The translations under genes and the position numbers were made by a program. From Hibiscus mutabilis (lineage: Eukaryota > Streptophyta > Magnoliopsida > Malvales > Malvaceae), in NCBI GenBank assembly GCA_019671005.1, contig CM033717.1, forward strand, positions 73,515,850 through 73,579,849: 64,000 nt of DNA, given 5' to 3'. Below the pieces are notes generated by a model. That model was not told the origin of the DNA, did not search any database, and saw nothing but the letters and a program-made list of their open reading frames with translations. Below, piece after piece: positions 11,404-22,046 of this stretch (positions within the stretch are counted from its first letter, which is position 1; each line of letters starts with the position of its first letter).

Positions 11404-13616
11404 TGTAGACACTAAATTTTGTCTGGATTAAATTAAATACTCGAAATAAAATAAATTCACATTATTTTTTTAAATACCCAAAAAATCTTACCTTATACCC
11501 TAAGTCTAAAATTTCATGACCTATTATATATAATTTTATATAGTGAAAAAATATATACAAAAAATAATAAAAATCCCAACTCCTTACTCGCCAAGGCTTG
11601 GTTCTCATTGGATGAACTATAGCCTCATTCCCATTGGTTAAAAAAATTACTTGGTGACTAAGGTTTTGATTTTTATTGGTTCCATCTTTTTGAGGAGATA
11701 AACCAAAAATACCCTTCATCACTATATAAATATAAATCACATTAACCCTAAAAAAAGACCACTACCCTATTTTTTTCATGTATTCGCCAGCCTCCTAACC
11801 CCACTCCACTGCCGTTTTTCACTTTTCTTAAAACCACCAAACATCCAAGCTCCCAACTCTCTCACCATTCGATTCCCTTATCTACCATAATTTTCCCTAA
11901 TCGAAACTATTTTCCACCATTACTAAACCCTTGAATCGAGTTTTTTAACCCCAACAACAATCCACGAAATTTGGTTGATCGAGCATAAATATTTGAGTTT
12001 TTGGTACATTCTTCTCTTTTCTTTTTATTTATGTATAATCTTTTTTATAGTTCAATGAAAATGTGGATGATTTTATTGGTAACCTTTGTTGTTTATTTTA
12101 GTCTATTTTTATGTGTTTTATTGCTTGTGATACGTATTTTATTTCACTTGTTGAATGTTGTTTAATTTACTATTAGCTTGTTTGTTTACTTTATTATCAT
12201 GGTTTCATATTATCCCTTTTATAATATATTTTCTTGTATATGGTATATAATATATAATTAAAGTATATTTTCTTTAAAATATATACATGTGGTTTTTCAT
12301 TTGGGTTTAGTTTAGAAGTTTGGACCTCTTAGTTTTTTGGGCTTTAGGTTGTTAAGTTAGTTTTAGATTAGTTTAGGAATTAATTTAATTAATTTAGGTC
12401 GTGTGCTCGTCTAATAGGGGCACGATCCTTAAATTAATTAAGTTAATTCTATGATTAGTTTTAGAGCCGTAGTTAGTCTTAAGGTTCGAATCAGTTTAGT
12501 GAATTTAAACTTGCCTTTGGCTTATTGGGGTAAACGTTAAATTCATTAAAATTGGTTGAACACCTCTTAATTATCTTTTAAGATAAAATTGACATGGAAA
12601 TTAGACTCACATTTTTAATTTAAAACTATAATTAATTAATTTGGCTTATTTTAAATAGTATTCTTGGCTTATTAGAATACTAGTTTAAAATTAATCGAAT
12701 TAATTATCATATCACATGATAACTCATAATTTATTAGGGTTCTCTAGCCTTTCTAGGATTAATTAATTTAGGGTTAATACTAGAAGCACCTAATTAGTAA
12801 CTAGATCACTAATTAAATTTCTATAATTTGGGCTTTTTAGGTTCGGACTTTTAGTGGGCCTTTGTGTGTTTAATTTTCAAGTCTTTGTTTGACATTCATT
12901 TTATTTTTCATTATTTGGCCCATTTGGTTTACATGTTAATTAATTTAAATCATAAAATGGAGGTATTCATTAACTCCGATATTTGTGTCGTAACAGTCCG
13001 AGCTTAAAGGATGTTGACCGAGTATTTGAATTAATCCTTACTGACTCAAGGTAGAATTAAAACTTGACAAAGTCATTACATCATTCTTTAACTACTTGCA
13101 CCATGCATAAAGGTGACGTGCAAGATTCGAACCATAAACTAACACGACATTTAGTCTTATATGATGTCGATTTAGTCTATGGTCTGATGTATCGTCAACC
13201 TTATTAATTAAATGTCCAATTAATTTGAACCCACTAATTTGATAAAACTCGTTCAATTAAGGTTAATTTTCAACTAAGGTCACCAAATTAAATTAAATTC
13301 CTTTCAAATTTCGACAATCCCCTTCGATTAAAAGCAATAAGTATTTTGGTACCGATTTCCGAGCGTGATGGGGGTGCTAATCCTTCCCCACACGTAACCA
13401 ACTCCCGAACCCTTTCAAAATGAATATCTGGTTTTGTGGTGTCCGGCCTACCTTATCTAAGTAGCCGGTGGAGTCTCTAAGTCTTCATTGTTTTCAAAAG
13501 AATAAAAAATTTCAAAAGAAATCCCTTTAAGCCAAGATTTTAAAGAAATGATTTGGGGGATAACCCATAGCACCGAACTTATAATTTTTCAGAGTTTTTC
13601 AAAAAACGTCGCTACA
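11404..13616 (+). repeat. 5' LTR of element A
   Basis: 2,213 bp, starting TGTAGACACTAAATTTTG and ending ACGTCGCTACA. It aligns along its length with 19,875-22,046. Relative to the 3' copy it retains about 39 bp between short ctag repeats near 12,750-12,790 and about 13 bp near 12,450. A TATA box lies 320 bp in. Confidence 0.95.
11723..11732 (+). promoter_or_regulatory. TATA box of element A LTR promoter
   Basis: TATATAAATA, matched at 20,192-20,201 in the 3' LTR. It is followed by a C-rich stretch suited to a transcription start and sits where the U3/R border is expected. Confidence 0.6.
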
Positions 13617-13619
13617 ACA

Positions 13620-13635
13620 TGGCGACTCCGTTGGG
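13620..13635 (+). promoter_or_regulatory. Primer binding site for tRNA-Arg
   Basis: TGGCGACTCCGTTGGG lies three bases after the LTR end. From memory, the 3' end of plant tRNA-Arg(ACG) with CCA is CCCCAGCGGAGTCGCCA, whose complement is TGGCGACTCCGCTGGGG, so 15 of 16 bases match. Ogre elements are known to use tRNA-Arg. Confidence 0.88.
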
Positions 13636-14727
13636 ACAATTTTGTTTTTACAAAACAAAAGGAGAGTTAGGCCAAGAAAATATTTGTTGCTTTTAAACGA
13701 TGGAAAATGTTAGAATTTCAATTGACTTTACTGAGGTCGATTCTTTCTTGAAAATGTGGCTAAAATTACACAGGTTTTGATAATTGGTGGACTTTAGATT
13801 AATTCTTCATTTAATTTCTAAGAAATCACCGACATGTGTTGCACCATATCATTAGGCTCTATACTCGAGTTCTATCCCGTAAGTGGGAGTGAAACGCCAC
13901 ATACCCACGTGAGTAGCCCTCCACGGGTCGGTAATTTACTTCTGGAATCCACACCTTTTGACACGTAAGCAGCCATCCACGTCACTAGGTTGTGTTTTCC
14001 CTCGAACCAAAACCAATTCCCAAGCTTGTAATGGGCTAGGATTGAGGTTCTTGTTGCCTTAGCAGGTAATGAGATAGGTCCGGGTACCCTTGTCTAGAAC
14101 CAAACACATGTGTGAGAATTTAGAAAGCCCACCCCGATTAGAGCCATGCAGATAACCCTAGCGAATTAGAATCCATGTTATTAGGAATCTGCTTTGGTTT
14201 TTGTTGGACTTATATTCGTTATTCATTTTATCTGTTGCTAAACCATTTATTGTCTTGTCTTGTTCTATTTTGCATATTCATGACATTTCATAATAAAGTA
14301 TTGATTCGAGAATAGTTCAAAAATTGAGGCTTTCATAACGGAAGAAAGAATCCGTAATTACAAGTTAAAGAATCTCAAAGTTTAAGACTGATCACAAGAT
14401 GAGCACATTCCAACCCAGTTCTTGGCGGAGAAGGGACTCAAGTTTCAGTCGTGCCCTGTATGGTTGTTATGTTCTTTACTCATTGTAACGGGACTTGATT
14501 TTCGTTATGAAAAGTTGTTAAATGAGAATGTTCATCGAATCAATGCTTCTTTACATTTCAATTGTACTTTTTGATTGATTACCTTTAATTATCTATCTCT
14601 GTTGTGCATACAACACATTGCATGCATTCATTCATAAAACAAATAAATTAATCATCGGGGGGTTCGTGGCAGTTCTTAGCCATCAAAGATTCTGTATCTG
14701 CATTTTACCCGACACCGAAAGAAGAAA
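13636..14727 (+). other. Untranslated leader of element A
   Basis: About 1.1 kb between primer site and gag. The part at about 13,860-14,110 is the reverse complement of 46,380-46,620 in element B, with shared blocks around the acgtgagtagccctccacgg and gccttagcaggtaatgagat words. This ties the two elements into one lineage. No ORF1 of the kind carried by element B is present here. Confidence 0.7.
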
Positions 14728-16092
14728 ATGGAGAAAGGATTTGCTAAGCTAGAAGACGATTTGAAAGGTTAGTTAGAGCGAACCCAACAAGATTTAAGGG
14801 ACACCATCGTCAAGTCCTGACAGGATATGATAAATGAGATATCTCAAATGATATAATCTAGTCTAAGAGGGAAGGGTGTTGTCAAAGATCATTCTAAAGA
14901 TTCGAGAGACCGTTTGGGTGCCCCAATCTTTAGGAAACCTCTTGTTATCAATCCCTCATCCAACCCTCCTCAAGGGGCATCTTCTGCCCATTAGACCGGC
15001 GCCTTCGCCCAAGCTCAACTGGGCGTGACCTTCGAAAGTATGCACGAGGTCGAAAGTAGTATCCCAGATCTTGATGGATTAGAAAAGTTAAACCAAGTGA
15101 AGGCTGAATTCTTGAAGCAATTTGAGGACACCCGGAAGGATCTCGAGGAGAAATTTCGGATAATGGAAGATAAATAATGTTCTTATGGACTGAATGCTAG
15201 AGAGCTCAGCTTGGTCCCGGATGTGGTAATACCTTACAAGTTCAATACTCTAGAATTTGAAAAGTTTGATGGAAGGACTTGCCCCGCTGTACATATAATC
15301 ATGTTTTGCCGCAAAATGGCTGGGTTCATCATCAACGAGAAGCTTTTAATTCACTACTTTTAAGATAGCCTAGCAGGGCCCGCTATGAGGCAGTACAATC
15401 AGTTGACCCGTGCCCAAATCAAGTCTTGGAAAGATTTGGCCCAAGCTTTCACAGATCAATATAAGCACATAACTGATATGGTCCCTAGTCGGCTCTTGAT
15501 ACAAAGTTTGGAAAAAAAAGCACAATAAGAGCTTTCGAGAGTATATCCAGCGTTGGCGAGAAGTGGCGGCTCAAGTCTGGCCCACAATTCGAGAAAATAA
15601 AATTATCCTCATGTTTGTGGACACTCTAAGATGAGTCTTGTACGATCGTTTGATCAACGGCCCTATCAGCAGCTTTACGAATATGGTTATAACGGGAGAG
15701 CGCGTTGAAGATACCATTAGGAAGGGAAAGATAATAGACCCCTACGGCGTAACCGCCCACAAGGAGCAGGATTCTCAGGTTCATATAGTGGGGTCTCGCC
15801 CAAACAATCAGCCTAGTGGCCGTTCATATAATCAACCATCTTGTCTCTAAAGTCTCTAGGGGTTCTTCATCCGGTTCCTATATCATACACCGATATGCTT
15901 TCAATGCTTATTGAGAAGAAGCTTCTAACTCCGGTTCAGTCCAAACCAAAGAATCCCCCCTATCCCGAAAGTTACGACGTTGATGTCGTGTGTGACTACC
16001 ATGTGAGAAGTACGGGGCACACCATAGAGAACTGTGGAGCATTGAAGAACAAGGTTCAAGCTCTGATCGAGAACGACATTTTGAAGTTTTAA
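14728..16092 (+). pseudogene. Degraded gag of element A
   Basis: Starts at an ATG (MEKGFAKLEDDLKG, then a stop) and continues in broken frames. The coiled-coil-like start is followed by a conserved gag core, CRKMAGF then NEKLLIHYF, then IKSWKDLAQAFTDQYKHITD, parallel to CRKMVVF, DEKLLIHGF and HYKHVTN in element B. Near the end is a zinc-knuckle-like CDYHVRSTGHTIENC of C-x2-H-x5-H-x4-C form, typical of Tat/Ogre gag rather than the usual CCHC. Several stops and at least two frame changes mean no intact Gag can be made. The coding similarity ends at the stop near 16,092, where pol would normally follow. Confidence 0.8.
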
Positions 16093-17925
16093 AAATAAAG
16101 AATGATAAGCGCGATTCTCGAGAAGTGTTGATGCCCGGTCTTCTTTAAAAGTTTGTGTGTTTAAGTTTTCTTGATTGTTGCATTTTCTGTTGAAGTAATG
16201 TATGGAACCAACGTTGCTATCAATTGCCCGAAGATAGCAATGATCTTTTTGTAAGGACGTTTGTCGTGTTTGCATGTTTTCTTTCTAATAAAAGTGTATT
16301 TTGCTTAACATATAATGGCCTTAAAATCATATATATGTATGTCCCTTCTTACTCTCGTAGGTCCTCAGATATTATATGCATGATGTGGCATTGATTCTAA
16401 TCAAATATTGTGATAACGACAAAGTATGATTCCCCCTCCGTCCGCTTTGGTCGACATAGCGCGAGAAACAAGATTACCATTCCTTCGATGGTGTTCGATG
16501 ATAAGACAATCTCCTAAGAAAGCCCAATAGAGCTGCTTGAATATGCCTCAAAGGGAAAATTAAGTGTTTCAAAACAAAAAAAAAACTAATTAAAATTAAA
16601 AGGGTACTCCGTTATAGCAAAAAGGCTAAATAAGGATGATTTGCTCCACTTACTCTAATTAGGTCAAAAGCCTTGGCTATATGAGTAAGTTTTCAAATCG
16701 TGACTATGCCGATTAACTCAGAGTATTGTTGTATGCTCCATCATTATTCTCGAGACAAAGGTCTGTGATGAGTTGAATTCCCTTAGAAAATGAGAAATAA
16801 AATAACGAATTGAATAAGTCTGGGGCATCCTGATGGAGCTGTGGGAGGAGAAAAAATCTAATAAGGAGCTCTGCTTCACCTGTTCAATACCCTAGCGTTA
16901 GAGATGAATCTTTGAGGACACTGATATAATATTGATTATAATCAGAAGCACACACTTGCACTTAGAATTCTTTGAGTGACATTTTCCTAGCTCTATGGGC
17001 TAAAAAAGTCAGAAGTTTGAACATACTTATGAATGGAGAAACATGATGAGAACTGGGAGGAATAGTAATCAAACGGATCAAGAAAATACCATAATCATGA
17101 GGATGAACTGAGCGATTTGGGAGGAGTTTCACAACTTCAAATGTCGCCACAACATTCAAAGGTTAAACCTAAGACGCTCTTGCATTTGATATCCGGGGCA
17201 TCCTATTCTATTTTTTCTTTTTAGTTTCAAGGTTCTGTATGTTAACTTGAAAAGGCATTCTTTATTAGAATGACTACCAACAAATTGATACATTTTAGAC
17301 GAAGAGATTTCTCTGTATTACTTCAAAGATAAATGCATCAGTAAGGCCCAAAGTTGAGGGGCACTATGTGATGTGGGATGACGAAGAATCTTTGAGGTTA
17401 GTTTGCCATGATGGAGCATCATTGTTTGGGGAGGCAACAAGGGCTTTTTACCTAAGAATCCAGAATGAATAAAAGGTGGCGCCAGACTTGAAAGGACTAG
17501 GTTAAGGATTCCGATTGTGACCAAGGTAACCTGACTCAAGGAATGAACAACACAAGTTTAAGGGCAAAGTTTTGTCTGACATGAGATGGAATGAGTGGTT
17601 GTAGTCCCAAGATGGCGACCACCGGCTCTAGAAAATAAATACAAACTAAATTCATGCATCATTACATTCTCATGAACACATGCATCTTTGCATCATGAAA
17701 TACGCTCATACAGCTAGACATCCCTATGTTAGGAGCATGCTAACCCATACCTTTATAGCTTTTTGTTTACTTTAAAGAAGTATTTGATTATTGATAAAAT
17801 GATGGACCTACAGTTCTACAAGAGGAGAAATAGATCTCATAAGAATCAAGAGTTCTTTTACTTGCATAATTGGGATTTCTAAAGGTCTTTCGATCATCGG
17901 TTTCTATCCTCCTTAAATATATTTT

Positions 17926-18260
17926 TCTCAAAACCAAATTTCTCAATTCTAGCCCTTCAAAGGACGTTTTCCTCAAAACCAAATTTCTCAATTCTAGCCC
18001 TTCAAAGAATGTTTTCTTCAAAACCAAATTTCTCAATTCTAGCCCTTTAAAGGACATTTTCCTCAAAACTCAATTTCTCAATTCTATCTTCGAAGGACGT
18101 TTTTCTCAAAATTAAAATTTCTTAATTTTATCCTTTCATCCTTCCATAAGGATATTTTTCTTAAAATCAAAATTTCTCAATTTGATCATTTCATAAGGAT
18201 ATTTTTGAGAATTTATTAATTCAATCCTTTCCTAAGGATGTTTTTCTCAAACCTAAAAGA
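17926..18260 (+). repeat. 45-bp tandem repeat array in element A
   Basis: Units of tctcaattctagcccttcaa followed by aggacgttttcctcaaaacc recur every 45 bp from about 17,926 (tctcaattct at 17,941 and 17,986). About four good copies are followed by more degenerate ones. Because 45 is divisible by three, the array reads open on both strands (FLNSSPSKDVFLKTK-type repeats), which creates spurious ORFs. Confidence 0.85.
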
Positions 18261-18335
18261 ATTTCTCAATTCGATCATTTTTATAAGGACAAGTTTTCAT
18301 GAAGAGAATATGCTTTTAAATAGACTCTTTTAAAA

Positions 18336-18427
18336 GGATATTTCTTAAAAAGTAAAAAGAAAAAGAGAAAAAGAATAAGGGAAAAAAAAGAAAAAAGAAA
18401 AATGAGAAAGAAGAAAGAGAAAAACAA
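18336..18427 (+). repeat. Polypurine low-complexity run
   Basis: About 90 bases made almost only of A and G (aaaaagtaaaaagaaaaaga and similar). It is far upstream of the true polypurine tract, so it is probably simple sequence rather than a primer site. Confidence 0.7.
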
Positions 18428-18760
18428 ATCTAAAGTGAAAACTTGAAAAAGCGTTTCAGAACAGAAATTCAAAAACTCAAGAGGAAATGGGCATAAGTGG
18501 TTGAACCCGAATGTGAGATGAGGTACCATCGTTGCAAAGAAGAGAAGCGGAATGCAAGAGAGGACCAAAGTAAAGGGACCAAGAAGAGAAAGTGCCCAAG
18601 AAAGCTTAAAATTGTCATCATTCATGCATCATATCTAGTTAGACATCCCTAGGTTAGGGGCATGCTAGCTAATATCATCACAATTTTTCATGACATCTCA
18701 TAGATGTCCAAAGGAACAAGAGGAGTAAACAACAAAGTGAGAGCCCAGACAGGACTTCAG

Positions 18761-18908
18761 GCGAAGGATTTCAATCTTGCCACATCAGGATTTCAGAGCG
18801 AATGAGGCAGATACTCAAAGCTTAGGGATTTTAGGCAAAGGATTTCAAACTTGCCACATCATGATTTTAGAGCGAATGAGGAAAATGCTCAATAGCTCAT
18901 GAATCTTC
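18761..18908 (+). repeat. 74-bp direct repeat, two copies
   Basis: The phrase aaggatttcaa-cttgccacatca-gattt-agagcgaatgagg occurs at 18,761 and again at 18,835, a 74-bp spacing, with a few substitutions. Confidence 0.8.
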
Positions 18909-19029
18909 AATCAGGAAAGTCAAGAATTAGCCTATCCGTTCAGGTTTATAAAGAATGGAAACTTTTAGCATAATGGCCTATGCTTAGGCCTAAGAGGAAT
19001 AGAGCCTTCATTTGAAGAATTGCTATTTG

Positions 19030-19790
19030 TTAGCTACCGCTTCGGAGGAATGAGTCGTTTGCTATTTGGTCTGTCCTTTGCCGCTCCGGGAGGACATGTC
19101 AGTGCTAACCAGTTTATTTTTGTCATTTCGGGAAAATAAGTTATTCAGATTTGTTCACTGTCGCTTCGGAGGAATGAGTCGTCTACTATCTGGTTTGTCC
19201 CTTACTACTCTGGGAGGTCATGTCAGTGTTAACTAGTTTGTTTTTACTATTTCTAAAAAACAAGTTATTTAGATTTTTTTGCTGCCGCTTCGGAGGAATG
19301 AGTCATCTGCTATCTGGTCTGTCCCTTGTCGCTTCAGAAAGACATACCAGTGCTAACCAATTTATTTTCACCGTTTTCGGAAAATAAGTTATTTGGATTT
19401 GTTCGCTGCCACTTCGGAGGAATGAGTCGTCTACTATCTGGTCGCTCCGGAAGGACATGTCAATGCAAACTAGTTTGTTTTCGTTGTTTCGAGAAAACAA
19501 GTTATTCAGATTTGTTCGTTGCTGCTTCGAAGGAATGCGTCGTCTTCTATTTGGTCTTTCTCTTGTCGCTCATGGAGGATATGTCAGTGCTAACCAGTTC
19601 GTTTTCGCCGTTTCGGGAAAACAAGTTATTTAGATTTGTTCGTTGCTGCTTCGGAAGAATGAGTCGTCTACTATTTGGTCTGTTCCTTGCCGCTCCGGGA
19701 GGACATGCCAGTGCTAGCCAGTTTGCCTTTGTTTCGTTTCGAGAAAGCAAGTTATTTAGATTTGTTCACTACCGCTTCGGAGGAGCAAAT
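19030..19790 (+). repeat. About 124-bp tandem repeat array in element A
   Basis: Seven occurrences of the landmark gcttcgga-gaatgagtcg, at about 19,041, 19,165, 19,289, 19,413, 19,525, 19,650 and 19,776, give unit lengths of 124, 124, 124, 112, 125 and 126 bp. Each unit also carries gggaggacatgtcagtgcta and aaacaagttatttagatttg. It ends about 70 bp before the polypurine tract. Confidence 0.9.
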
Positions 19791-19858
19791 CATCAAACAA
19801 GGAAGCGGGACAAAATTTGTGTCTTTAGTCTTTGCTCTATTCACGTTTTACAACAATG

Positions 19859-19874
19859 AGCAAAGAGGGGAAGC
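19859..19874 (+). promoter_or_regulatory. Polypurine tract of element A
   Basis: agcaaagaggggaagc abuts the 3' LTR start (TGTAG) at 19,875, as required for plus-strand priming. Confidence 0.85.
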
Positions 19875-22046
19875 TGTAGACATTAAATTTTGTTTGGGTT
19901 AAATTAAATGCTCGAAATAAAATAAATCCACATTACCTTTTCTAAATACACAAAAATCTTACCTTATACCCTAAGCCCAAAATTTCATGGCCCATTATAT
20001 ATAATTTTATATAGTAAAAAATATATAAAAAATAATAAAAATCCCAACTCCTTACTCACCAAGGCTTGGTTCTCATTGGATAAATCAATGCCTCATTCCC
20101 ATTGGTTAAAAAAACTACTTGGTGACCAAGGCCTTGATTTTTATTGGTTCCCTTTTTTTTGAGGAGATAAACCAAAAGTACCCTTCACCACTATATAAAT
20201 ATAAATCCCATTAACCCTAAAAAAAGACCACTACCCTATTTTTTTCATGTATTTGGCAGCCTCCTAACCCCACCCCACTGTCGTTTTTCACTTTTTTTAA
20301 ACCACCAAACACCCAAGCCCCCAACTCTCTCACCATTCGATTCCCTTATCCACCATAATTTTCCCTAATCGAAACTATTTTCCACCATTACTAAACCCTT
20401 GAATCGAGCTTCTCAACCCCAACAACAATCCATTAAATTTGGTTGATAAAGCATAAATATTTAGGTTTTTGGTACATTCTTCTCTTTTCTTTTTATTTAT
20501 GTATAATCCTTTTTATAGTTCAATGAAAATGTGGATGATTTTATTGGTAACATTTGTTGTTTATTTTAGTCTCTTTTTATGTGTTTTATTTTATTTTATT
20601 TTTTGCTTGTGATATGTGTGTTATTTCACTTGTTGAATGTTGTTTAATTTACTATTAGCTTGTATGTTTACTTTATAATCATGGTTTCATATTATCCCTT
20701 TTATAATATATTTTCTTGTATATGGTATATAATGTATAATTAAAGTATATTTTCTTAAAAGTATATACATGTGGTTTTTCATTTGGGTTTAGTTTAGAAG
20801 TTTGGGCCTCTTGGTTTTTTGGGTTTTGGGTTGTTAAGTTAGTTTTAGATTAGTTTAGGAATTAATTTAATTAATTTAGGTCATGTGCTCGTCTAATAGG
20901 GGCACGATCCTTAAATTAATTAAGTTAATTCTATACCGTAGTTAGTCTTAAGATTCGAATCAATTTAGTGAATTTAAATTTGCCTTTGGCTTATTGGGTA
21001 AACGTTAAATTCATTAAAATTGGTTGAACACCTCTTAATTATCTTTTATGATAAAATTGACATGGAAATTTGACGAACATTTTAATTTAAAGATATGATT
21101 AATTAATTTGGCTTATTTTAAATAGTATTCTTGGCTTATTAGAATACTAGTTTAAAATTAATCAAATTAATTATCATATCACAAGATAACTCATAATTTA
21201 TTAGGGTTCTCTAGCACCTAATTAGTAACTAGATCACTAATTAAATTTCTATAATTTGGGCTTTTTAGGTTGGGACTTTTAGTGGGCCTTTGTGTGTTTA
21301 ATTTTTAAGTCTTTGTTTGACATTCATTTTATTTTTCATTATTTGGCCCATTTGGTTTACATGTTAATTAATTTAAATCATAAAAAAAGAGGTATTCATT
21401 AATTCTGATGTTTGTGCCGTAACAGTCCGAGCTTAAAGAATGTTGACCGAATATTTGAATTAATCCTTACCGACTCAAGGTAGAATTAAAACTTCACCAA
21501 GTCATTACATCATTTTTTAACTGCTTGCACCATACATAAAGGTGACGTGCGAGATTCGAACCATAAACTAACACGACATTCAGTCTTATACGATGTCGGT
21601 TTAGTCTATGGTCCGATGTATCGTCAACCTTATTAATTAAATGTCCAATTAATTTGAACCTACCAATTTGATAAAGCCCGTTCAATTAAGGTTAATTTTC
21701 AATTAAGGTCACCAAATTAAATTAAAATTCCTTTCAAATTTTAACAATTTTCTTCGATTAAAAGCAACAAATATTTTGGTACCAATTTCCGGGCGTGATG
21801 GGGTGCTAATCTTCCCCCACACGTAACCAACTCCCGAAACCTTTCAAAATGAATCTCTGGTTTTATGGTATCCGGCCTACCTTATCCAAGTGGCCAGTGG
21901 AGACTCCAAGTTTTCATTGTTTTCAAAAGAATAAAAATTTTCAAAAGAAATCCCTTTAAGCCAAGATTTCAAAGAAATGATTTCGGGGATAACTCATAGC
22001 GCCGAACTTATAATTTTTCAGAGTTTTTCAAAAAAACGTCGCTACA
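19875..22046 (+). repeat. 3' LTR of element A
   Basis: 2,172 bp, starting TGTAGACATTAAATTTTG and ending ACGTCGCTACA, followed by the ctatt target duplication. Compared with the 5' LTR it has lost about 39 bp between short ctag repeats near 21,205 and about 13 bp near 20,935. Confidence 0.95.

Larger units (their letters stand above)
16093..19858 (+). other. Long non-coding tail of element A (pol absent)
   Basis: 3.8 kb between the gag end and the polypurine tract with no RT, RNase H or integrase similarity in any frame. It contains a repeated phrase (AGACATCCCTA-GTTAGG-GCATGCTA near 17,720 and 18,640) and the tandem arrays listed separately. Long, repeat-rich 3' regions are known for Ogre/Tat elements. 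Confidence 0.7.
11404..22046 (+). mobile_element. Non-autonomous Ogre/Tat-lineage LTR retrotransposon (element A), structurally complete
   Basis: The element is 10,643 bp with LTRs beginning TGTAG and ending CTACA, a 5-bp target duplication (ctatt at 11,399-11,403 and 22,047-22,051), a tRNA-Arg primer site and a polypurine tract. Inside are a degraded gag, no protease, RT, RNase H or integrase, and a 3.8-kb non-coding tail with several tandem arrays. The leader and gag are related to those of element B further along the window, which carries pol, so A is a derivative of the same lineage that must have been mobilised in trans. LTR differences (substitutions plus two small deletions) show the insertion is not recent. 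Confidence 0.92.

Noticed and set aside
17926..18260. Possible CRISPR-like array
   Set aside because: Units are contiguous with no unique spacers, in a eukaryotic retroelement.
19326..19859. 177-codon ORF with internal repeats
   Set aside because: It is produced by the 124-bp tandem array. The unit is not a multiple of three and the frame does not recur from unit to unit.
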